Assembly (NCBI GenBank): GCA_030789695.1
Contig: CM061136.1
Span: 131,726,648-131,790,647 of the forward strand
Direction of reading: 5' to 3'
Length of the DNA: 64,000 bases
DNA from: Scilla litardierei
Lineage: Eukaryota; Streptophyta; Magnoliopsida; Asparagales; Asparagaceae
Both the position numbers and the translations under genes were made by a program. This document shows, piece by piece, positions 55,591 to 64,000 of this stretch. Under the pieces are notes generated by a model that worked only from the letters and a program-made list of their open reading frames with translations, was not told the origin of the DNA and did not search any database. Each line of letters begins with the position of its first letter. The first letter of the stretch is position 1.

Positions 55591-56153
55591 ATTCAGTTAC
55601 GACTAGTTCACCTCAACACAAGTCGAGTAATATTGAGATTCACTATTTATAATGCTGTATGACGATCCGTAGTGGGGATTCCCTAGCCCTAGAAACTTTT
55701 ATTATATTGTATTTGAATCGGTATTTGACCAACATCTCTATCACCGACACCGACATCCACCACCATTTCCATTATATCATTCCATAACCATCTCCACCAA
55801 TGATACATTTGTAGTCAACCCAACCTAGGATAGATTGGAACCAACACCACCTCCTCGTGTTCGATACCCGCTCGCCACTTGACCGTGCGCTTGCGGTAAA
55901 ACTACAATCGTTCTCCGGGTGTATATCCGGAACCGATCAAGTTTTTGGCGCCGTTGCCGGGGATTTATCTCCGTGTAATTTGCGCCATAGCTAGGTCTCT
56001 CTAGGGTTACATTTTGTATCGATCACACACCTACTAGGGTTCGGCTCATTAAATGTGTAAACCTGTAATAGGATAGGAATTCCATTAAAATCGGGATTCG
56101 TATCTTTTAGGGACGGGACTCGTCCTCAATGATGGCACCTATTGTACCGTAGG

Positions 56154-56193
56154 GATATATATATATATATATATCTATATATATATATATATA

Positions 56194-56227
<34 letters not shown>
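56154..56227. repeat. (TA)n microsatellite, interrupted
   Basis: TA repeats with two C interruptions, running directly into the ATG of the LINE ORF1 at 56228. Confidence 0.95.
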
Positions 56228-56229
<2 letters not shown>

Positions 56230-58206
56230 GGAGTCCACGTTTCTCGGAGCAACGACGGAAGACCCTAGCGGCTGCGAGAAATCGGACCCTGGCGGAGAGA
56301 GCTCGGAACCTGTAAGTGAGGGTGATTCTAAGACATCGGATGTTCCCCGCTTTGAGAACTCTTCGGGTCCTATCGGATATTCCAATACATCGGAGATCTT
56401 GATTCAATCGGTGGCATCGACAGAAATCAAACGCCCCGCTCAGGATAATGGAGTGTGTTTTCCTCAGGGGATGGGAAATGAGGTCTTATCTGAAGGATGG
56501 AAGATAGTATCTCGTCGGAAGGCTAACCCAGGATTGGGAGGAGTCGGGAATCCACAGGGTGGAGGTAGAAGAAGTAAAGGGTCGGTTCAGCACTTTCGAA
56601 CTGGGGGATTTGGAGCCGTGCATCGCCAACACCAACAGGCTCTAGCCAAGCCTACTCATCCAATTGCACGCAAGGTGTTCGGGAAGTTGCCTCTAAGGGC
56701 GGCAGTTGATATTAAGGTGGACACAAATGTGACTAAGCTATCTTGGGCGGATAAATGTGCTAACAGGCGATCTTATGGCACAGATCTTACTATGGACTTT
56801 GTGGCGCCATGTTTGGATGAAGCCGAAACTCAAATTACGAGGGTGACCAATACGCTACTGGCACGAGGTCAATCCCAATGGAACAACACACTTGTGGGGT
56901 ATGTGCTAGGGGATATCCCCTATTATGGTCAAATCCGGGCGTGGGTGGATCGACTATGGTTCATAAAGAAGGGGCTTAAGATTTTCAGTAGGGAAAACGG
57001 TTTTTTCTATTTTAAATTTGAGGAAGGTAAAGAATGCGAAAGAATTTTGCATGGCGGGCCATGGATGTTTGATGGTCGCCTTGTGGTGTTGCAAAGATGG
57101 AACCCCACTCTACGACATGAGCGTGATATTATCTCTGCGGTTCCTATGTGGGCTCAACTTCATGGAGTACCTCTCGGTATGTGGACAAAGGAGATCTTCA
57201 ACATTATTGCTTCGGTTATTGGTGTGCATTTATGTTTGGATAGGCAGACAGCAAAACGGGAGAGAATTACCTACGCCCGCTGCCTAGTGGAAGTGGATGC
57301 TAAAAAGCCTATTCCGACCTCTGTCACGGTTATGCTGGAGGATGGATCAAAAATTTCTGTTACGGTAAAGATAGAAGGAGAACCCCCCAGATGCTCACAT
57401 TGCATATGCTTTGGCCATTCAGACACTCAGTGTCCGGATATTGTGAAGCTCCCTTCAATCTAAGGAATGAATATGTAAGGCATGAAGACCAATATTAAAG
57501 GTAAAGAAATTCGGGGGAAAATGGGGGAAGAGGTTTTCGTTGGCGAAATCTCAAATTCTATGCAGACTCCTATTGCGACTACTGAAGTTGCCGGAAATGC
57601 CTTACGTATAGCAACAAATGAAGCTGCCAGAAATGCCTCACCTTTTGCGACAAATGAAGCTGCAGGTAATTCCTCTCCTATTACCTCTACTATCACAAAC
57701 TTCTTGCATACTGTCCTGCCAATTGAAACAAATACAGTTGCGGCAAAAGACGCTAGTAATCTAACCCTTCCAGTAATAAAGAAGCCCTTGGAGCCCAGTT
57801 TTCCGCCTGCTTCTGATGCGGTTTGCAGGGTCCTTAATAATGCTGAGAATCGGCCTGTTGTTGAAATGGGGATGAGGCCAATGCATTCGACATTCACAGC
57901 TAGTGTAGACAAAGGGTTGGAATCTCTTGCGCCTGAAATGCAAGCTAATCCAATGCCACCTGCTGCTTTGTTTATTGGATTTCCCCTGTGCCCAGCTCAA
58001 GCATCACATGACACCCCGGCAACAGACCCGATGACCATTGTTAATCCCGAATGGACTGCTGTTTCAGAGGATATTCCTAAGCAGGATAGTATCAGAAGGG
58101 AACAGAGCAGTAATATTGCTCAGCAGGAGATAATTGGTGGGAGTATTAGGAGAAGTTTGAGAATAAAGGAAGGGGCTTCGGGGAAGCCTAACCAGACTAT
58201 TAATTA
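56228..58206 (+). pseudogene. LINE ORF1 (DUF4283 and zinc knuckle), two nearby stops
   Basis: The frame opens at 56228 and runs 411 codons. About residues 200-370 form the DUF4283 nucleic-acid-binding region (YGQIRAWVDRLW; GFFYFKFEEGKECERILHGG; WAQLHGVPLGMW), and C-x2-C-x4-H-x4-C (CSHCICFGHSDTQC) closes it. Stops at 57461-57463 and 57476-57478 interrupt, after which the same frame continues from 57482 through a variable Ala/Asn/Thr-rich linker with repeated ATNEAA units and ends with the basic RRSLRIKEG. ORF1 coats LINE RNA. The final stop overlaps the ORF2 start (TAATG). Whether the two stops are lesions or mark an original ORF end cannot be told. Confidence 0.82.
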
Positions 58207-59811
58207 ATGAGTATATTCATATGGAATACGCGAGGCCTCAATAACCCTGTTAGGAGACGAGACCTTCGTGACAGACTCAAGCTTATTTCGCCTACGATGG
58301 TAATTCTTGTTGAGACAAAGTTGAAGGAAGGTGTTGGGAAATGGCGATCTTACTTCCCCAAAGATTGGAATCTGTTTGACAATTTTTCATTGCATTCGGG
58401 AGGGAGAATACTGATTGGTATGAATAGGGTGTGGCAAGCATCTATCCAATCTATATCTACCCAACATATTACTCTGAGATGCAAAAATGAAGGTGGATTA
58501 ATTATTGCAGTAACTGGAGTTTATGGGCCTAATAGTCGAAGCGAGAGGCAGCAACTATGGAGTCTTCTGGAATCTGATGCAGCTTCACAAAATGGAGTAG
58601 CTTGGATAGTTGGGGGCGACTTCAATTGCATCAGGTACACGAAGGAGAAGTTGGGTGGAAGGCTTTGTGACTTCAAAGTTCTTGTTGAATTCAATGATTG
58701 TCTAAATAAGTGCTCACTTTCAGATGTTAAAACAGTGGGTAACCCTATTAGTTGGTGCAATCAACGTCTTGGTATGGGGAGAATTGCGGCTCGCTTAGAC
58801 CGGGTATTATGTAATCCCCGTTTTCTTCATGTGTTACCGGATGCATTTGTTGAGTATTTGGGCTATAACACGAGTGACCATGCACCCATGTTAATTAAGC
58901 TACTCCCGGAAATGGTTTCACATCCTAAGCCTTTTCGATTCTTCAATGCCTGGACAAAGCACCAAGGATACCACGACCTGATGGCGTCTGCTTGGAATTA
59001 TCATGTTGATGGCACTCCCATGCACATATTTTTCATGCGGCTTAGGAATCTGAAAGCAGTTCTGCAGAACTGGGCGCAACATAATGCATTGGGAGGGGGT
59101 ATTAAAACATGTTCTGCGGCGCTACAGGAGGTTAGAAGCTTATCTACCTTACACTCTGATATCCATCTACAACTTCATGAACGAAACTTGGCTAAAAAAC
59201 TGAAAGCTATAATTGGAATGGAGGAAGACATGCTGCGCCAAAAAAGCAGACAGAACTGGCTTGCTCTGGGAGACAAGAATTCGAGGTTCTTCTATACGAC
59301 CATGAAAGCTCGACAGAGTCACAACAATTTGGGACACCAAATTAATGCAAGTGGAAGTCAAAACAACACATATGAGAATATAAGAAATGATGCTCCCAAG
59401 TTCTATAAAGATCTCTACACACAAAGCACATACTGGAATGTTTTCCCAAGATTGGTTACCAAGAGAATTGTTGCTCCTAATACGGTGATTTGGCTAGAGC
59501 GGAAAGTATCAAATGATGAGATCAAGGAAGCGGTTTTCCAAATAGGGGTGGATAAATCCCCTGGGCCTGATGGATATAATGGGTACTTCTTCCAGCATGG
59601 GTGGAGCATTGTAGGTAATGATTTAACTAATGTTGTCCATTCTTTTTTCCGCTCTGGTAGGATTATGCATCCACTAAATCACACAAATCTTACCCTTGTA
59701 CCAAAGAACTCTAACGCCTCTAGTCTTGGTGAGTACAGACCCATAGCATGCTGCAATGTCATTTATAAAGTTATTAGCAAGATCATTTGTAACAGGCTTA
59801 AAATGGTTATC
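58207..59811 (+). pseudogene. LINE ORF2 (endonuclease plus partial RT), truncated by insertion
   Basis: MSIFIWNTRGLNNP opens the endonuclease; ILVETKL, GGDFNCIR, ARLDRVLCN and TSDHAPM follow in order and carry the expected catalytic Asn, Glu, Asp and His. A linker with NWLALGDKNSRFFY leads to the RT start (DKSPGPDGYNG; LVPKNSNASSLGEYRPIACCNV). At 59811 the RT is cut before the KAFD and YADD blocks by an LTR that starts TGTAACG; the frame then runs on meaninglessly to 59949. Endonuclease is fully open, so this copy is younger than the one at 1-2620. Confidence 0.88.
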
Positions 59812-60089
59812 TGTAACGACTGGTTTTCGTGTAATTGGATTATTTATATTATAATATATGCTTGGTGGGTTTTCTCCTTGGATGTGTGGTTTCGTCGCCA
59901 TAGCTTTCATTTTCGATCGATTCGTCGTATTTTCTCGTTCCTTCCTTAGGATCGTCGATTTCGAAGTATGTCATTCGTGACGGGCTTCATAACGGTCGTA
60001 TCTTACTATTAGATCAAGCCTAGGAGTCTTAGGAATCGATCCCGGGGCCCCGCGCTCCGTATCGGAACTTTTGGTGCTCATTAGCCGGT

Positions 60090-60390
60090 ATAAGAAGGGG
60101 CACCGACCGACTAGATGTCGATCCAGTCGGTCAGCAATCCTTCTTGGACCGACTAGTTAGCTTTCTAAATTTCTCAGGAGTTACTGTTTACTCTTAGTCG
60201 GTCTAAGAACGTTCATCGACCGACTAGATGCTAAACTAGTCGGTCAGTAATTGTTCATGGACCGACTAACTCTAAATCCTATTTTCGTTCAGGAGTTACT
60301 GTTTACACTTAGTCGGTCTGCGTTGGTCGACCGACCGACTAGTTGCCAAACTAGTCGGTCAGTGGTTGTTCTTTGACCGACTAGTCTGTG
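60090..60390. repeat. GACCGACTAG / CTAGTCGGTC inverted-repeat cluster
   Basis: The motif and its complement alternate about ten times; two pairs are perfect 10-bp stems with 8-base loops (60219-60246 and 60329-60360 region). A stretch of about 112 bp (AGGAGTTACTGTTTAC...) is duplicated. Confidence 0.8.
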
Positions 60391-60427
60391 TTAAAACCCT
60401 AATTTCTGGGCAGCCGCCAGCCTAGCC

Positions 60428-60435
60428 TATAAATA
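60428..60435 (+). promoter_or_regulatory. TATA box of the LTR at 59812
   Basis: TATAAATA, about 45 bp after the last inverted-repeat motif. Confidence 0.6.
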
Positions 60436-62180
60436 CCCAACCCAATCGTTTTCTTCTTCTCCAACACGACCCTAAGCCCTAGTTTCTTCCCCTCTAAGCC
60501 CCCATCTTCCTCCTAGCTTCAATCCTTCATTCCAAACCCTAAATCCATCATCCAATCCATCCATCCACTCCATCTACCTCTCATCTTCCCCAAAATCTCA
60601 CCAAAACCCATCAAAATCCCCAAATCCCCCAAAACCCTAGTTTCCTCAAACTTCTCCATTAGCTTCCAGATCTGGTCCTAGGGTTCCCCGGAGTGTTTCT
60701 TCCGCCTCCTCTCGGTAAGAAATCGATTCCCCGTTGTTTTCTTAACCTATTTATATTTTTATGAAACCCTAATATAATTTCTTGTTGTATGTTGATTGGT
60801 CCCCCAAAAACAGCGATTCCCCGTAGGCTAGCATCCGCGGAAACAAACCATAGTGACCGTCATCCCCGGTGCTAGGCAAGTGAAACTTGCAACTCTTAAA
60901 TTGGGCCATGTCTTAGGCCATTTACCTTTCTTTAGCGTAAAAGAGACTAAACGGTGAAAGGATAGCCGTTTAGACGCAATTGACCTAGCTTGACAACGAA
61001 GCTTGGTCCGTCACCCTCATCATGCTCATATGTCACATTTACTTTAAATTAACGGTACGCGAATATGTTCATTGCATTGCATTTTGCCTGTCACGTTTAA
61101 ATTCCATTAACGGTATGCAATTATCTGTTCATGGCATTGCATAGTGATTATTTATCGTGATTGCGTAGCACACGCTACAATACCATGTTTCCTGGCTCGT
61201 GTTCCAGAAGCGAGCCCTGTAGTTGCTAACCCCAACGCTCGGATACCGGCTAGGTGCACCCCTATGCCAAACACACACTTATTTTCCTGGCTCGTGACCA
61301 GAAGCGAGCATAATGAGTTGCTAACCACAACGCTCGTCACATGTGGGTGGGGTAAGAGATAAGCGGACTGAGCCCGAGTTGGCCTGATCCGCCTTTCCGG
61401 CCAGCAGGTGGACTCTCTATGCACTAAGTGATAAGTAATAAGTACTAAGTAAAAAGTGATAAGTGTTATTAATAGTGATAGAGATAAGCGGACTGAGCCA
61501 CGAGCTGGCCAGCGGGTGGACTCTCTATGCACTAAGTGATAAGTGTTAAATGATAAGTGATTAGTGAATTGGTAGCTTTTGCTACATCGTGCATGCTTGT
61601 CTCTCTTTTAAATTGTTGCATCATACTTAACTGCCATGCCATTGCTTAATATTATAATTGCTAGGTTGTTAGTTACTTTCAGTTTCCTTGCACAAGTCTT
61701 TCCAGACTTGCTGACATGTGCCCCTCTCTCTTTTGGGTGTCACATGTTAGACCCAGAGCCAGAGCTTTGTTGCAGGGGATATGGTGTTGTTGATGTTTGC
61801 TGTGGTGGTGAGTGGACACCAGGGGCCTGTCTTGAAGACCGCTCGTGCTCACTTCCTTTTTAGGTTTGCTGTTAGTCTTTGGTGCGTGGCACCTTTGTAT
61901 GTAAGTTATACTCTGTTGGCCATGTTGGGCCTTAGCTTTTCCCTTTTTTGAGCCTGGTGGCTTTTCTGTGATATTGTAATTTATTTATGGATATTCAGGT
62001 ATTCAATAAATTGCTTATTGTCTCATTTTCTTATTGTTATCTTTGTTTCGTATCGCATTTGCATGGACTTGCCATAATAAGTGTTTATATACGCTTATCA
62101 GACTTGGAGCTTCACAGCTTCAAGTTTGTGCGGACCTTCTCACGCCTCGCCTCCACGTTTTTGGGAAGCGGGGCGTGACA

Positions 62181-64000
62181 GGTTTTAGTGGTGGCCCATG
62201 CAGGTCCATTTGCAAATGTGAACCATCGGAACAACGATAATAATTAAAGAATGTCCATTAAATAAATTAGAACATCCAATTTATAAGCCCGGAGTCTAGG
62301 GTTTTTAGCGTTCCTATGCCTTAGGTAGCTGGTAGACGTGTTAGGGCATCTGTCTTAGCTTAGTAGGAACCCATTAGATCAGGACCCTAGCTAGACTTAA
62401 ATAGACGTCTGTGCTTGCTAGTTAGGAATCCTTGATTGTTAGCTAGACTCCATGTTAGTGATTTGTTTGATTGTCCTAAGAGTTACCTTAGTGGTTCCCG
62501 CCTAGCTCTGGCCGTGATAGACTTCTAGAATTCTTTGGTCTCTCCCTTGAGTTCATCGATTTCGGACCAAGCTGAACTCATTTCATCGCTGTCTAGCCCT
62601 TAGGGAGTCTTAGCGCTTAGTCCCATAATCTTCAGCTGGATGACCGTAGGAGATTCCCGTAGATTTTCCTTCGTAAACCTAGGCGTATTTATATTTTGAT
62701 CATCCGACCAATTCCTTGCCTCGATTCACGTGATCACCACATTTCGAAAATCGTTGACTTTCAAATGTCCTCTTTCGCAAAACTTGATTTTTCCAAAGTT
62801 ATTATTTCGATTTTCCCTTATTAAAAGATTTTCGCTAAGTTTAAATTTTGTTTTAAACCCGCTACGTATAAACTTGAATTTCTCACTTTTCGATTGAGTC
62901 AAAATTCCTTGTAGATTTCGGAGTCTAATGGTTGAAATTATAATTGCTATCTCGTAGCCATTTTCTTGTCTATATTTTCGCATTTTGGTTTAAAGACTCC
63001 AATACTATTTTGGAAAAAAAAAAATTCGATATACCATTTTCTAACTATGAGATCCATTTTAATCGCATAGCATACATACTTTAAAATCTTTTCCAAGCTA
63101 AATGGAATTTCATTTGTTATATGTATACTTATATCTTGTACTCTTTCATTGACTTAAATTAATTTTCGGAATTCGAAAGTTTTGACGAGATTTTGATTAC
63201 TGTTTTATAATGTTTTACAGCCTATACCTTTCATACCTATTCGAATACCTTGTCTCTTTTCATAAATCGATTTAATTCTGAGCTGCAATTCTATTTTCCA
63301 AATTCGATTTATGAATTTTCTTTTTATTTATGCTATTCGAATGTCTCGTCGCACTCCCTTAATATACTTTTCAAGTCGCAGATGATTTCAGCTTTCAACA
63401 AATCAAGTTATGTTCAAAACATTTTCCCGACGACAGATTTTTCCTCAATTCACATGACCACCTCATTACAATTATCCTTGATCTTTCAAATGATTTCCGT
63501 TGCAAATCTTGATTCTTCCAAAAGTATTTTCGAATGCTTTCTTTATTCGAAGTTTCACTCAATTTAAATTTTGTTCTAAACTTCTTTAAATATGTCTCCC
63601 TAAATTTCGATGGAGTTAAAAGTCGTTCTTGAATTTTGAAGACTTTTGGTCGTAATTTTAAAATTTCTAACTTGTACTATTCTTCTAACGATGTACCTTT
63701 TGCATTTTGATTTTTAAACTTTATTACTATCCTGATGGTTCGATATACCGTCCTTTTTCCTAACTACAAAAAAATCCATTTTAACCACTTATCTTACATA
63801 CCTTTAGGGGTATTTTTCCAAACTGAATGGGCTTCAACTAATTTTTGTATATATCAATTATAGGTTCGTCGTACTCGTTAAGTTTAAATTCGTTCGAAAC
63901 GCTTTTGATATATGTAAGGTTACATGCTCCTTCGCCGACTTAAATTATTTATGTTTTAAAATATCAAAACTGGTGTTGAGATTTTTAGATTAGAAGTTTA
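62181..64000. repeat. AT-rich DNA with a long-period diverged direct repeat
   Basis: 62727-63180 and 63450-63960 align in blocks (TTCGATATACC, CTAACTA, ATCCATTTTAA, TTTAAATTTTGTT), a period of about 730 bp. The array may run beyond the window. No coding signal; it could be the internal untranslated part of the element whose LTR precedes it. Confidence 0.5.

Larger units (their letters stand above)
53855..56025 (+). repeat. Athila-type solo LTR (2,171 bp)
   Basis: Starts TGATCTGTCC and ends TTTGTATCGATCA, flanked by CACAC on both sides (53850-53854 and 56026-56030). It is a diverged relative of the Athila LTR at 37055 with the same order of parts: CTCGGCCGAG-type palindromes (54155-54785), TATATAAGG (54875-54883), five constant-loop hairpins (55245-55550), and a primer-site relic 86 bp before the end (55946-55962). 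A solo LTR forms by exchange between the LTRs of one element. Confidence 0.9.
56228..59811 (+). mobile_element. LINE (plant L1 type), plus strand, 3' part cut off by an LTR
   Basis: ORF1 with DUF4283 and zinc knuckle, ORF2 with endonuclease and the first part of RT. The RT frame ends where the LTR at 59812 begins, and LINE sequence does not resume after that LTR within the window. No poly-A tail or target duplication can be given. Confidence 0.88.
59812..62180 (+). repeat. LTR of an unclassified (probably Ty3/gypsy) element, 2,369 bp
   Basis: Begins TGTAACGACTGG inside the LINE RT and ends GGGGCGTGACA, ends commonly seen in plant gypsy LTRs. A palindrome cluster (60090-60390) precedes TATAAATA at 60428-60435. 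After it come a C/T-rich leader, a possible donor CTCG|GTAAG (60712-60720) and two pairs of imperfect direct repeats (61188/61283 and 61356/61485). A 5-bp duplication could not be matched at the ends and no standard primer site follows, so whether it is solo or a 5' LTR is open. Confidence 0.55.

Noticed and set aside
1..64000. Host protein-coding or tRNA genes
   Set aside because: No frame outside the mobile elements has a recognisable domain, and I found no cloverleaf with both A and B boxes. A tRNAscan-SE and BLASTX run would settle it.

Overview
The window reads as repeat-dense intergenic DNA of a flowering plant. The diagnostic signs are Ty3/gypsy elements of the Tat and Athila lineages, LTR elements primed like plant elements by initiator Met-tRNA and Asp-tRNA, LINEs whose ORF1 carries a DUF4283 domain and a CX2CX4HX4C knuckle, and plant-type microsatellites. 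I see no host gene, tRNA or rRNA. The species cannot be named from the sequence.

Layout. 1-2620: a decayed minus-strand LINE. 2692-3788: a LINE-like scrap and simple repeats. 3789-13222: a minus-strand solo LTR (flanking repeat CCAAG) split by a minus-strand, pol-decayed Copia-like element at 4169-12847 (TSD AGTAT). 14134-30138: a Tat-lineage element in the arrangement LTR-internal-LTR-internal-LTR, with one TSD pair (CTTCT). Each internal unit has a broken, gag-less pol on the plus strand and an antisense two-exon ORF downstream of it; the antisense ORF is intact in copy 2. 32098-35761: a short gag-only relative (TSD GTAAA) with a tandem array at its 3' end. 37055-50122: a 13-kb Athila element (TSD ACGAG) with a continuous RT-RNase H-integrase ORF, no gag or protease, and a separate downstream ORF preceded by its own TATA box and a likely 5' UTR intron. 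50123-53854: foldback elements, (TA)n and (CA)n, and a small LTR with a Met-tRNA binding site. 53855-56025: an Athila-type solo LTR (TSD CACAC). 56228-59811: a plus-strand LINE cut in its RT domain by another LTR (59812-62180). 62181-64000: AT-rich DNA with a diverged repeat of about 730 bp period.

How the parts relate. No complete element is present: the Tat unit and the Athila element lack gag, while the 3.7-kb element keeps only gag, so movement would have needed proteins supplied in trans. The most unusual signal is structural. The transcribed leader of both Athila LTR types carries a row of hairpins with a nearly constant 14-nt loop and stems that differ in sequence but remain paired (covariation between the two LTR types). 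The unrelated Copia-like element holds a second set built on the same plan with another core. Separately, clusters of short palindromes sit just upstream of TATA boxes in the Athila LTRs, in the Athila internal promoter and in the LTR at 59812. The Athila LTRs also contain a former primer-binding site 86 bp inside their present 3' boundary.
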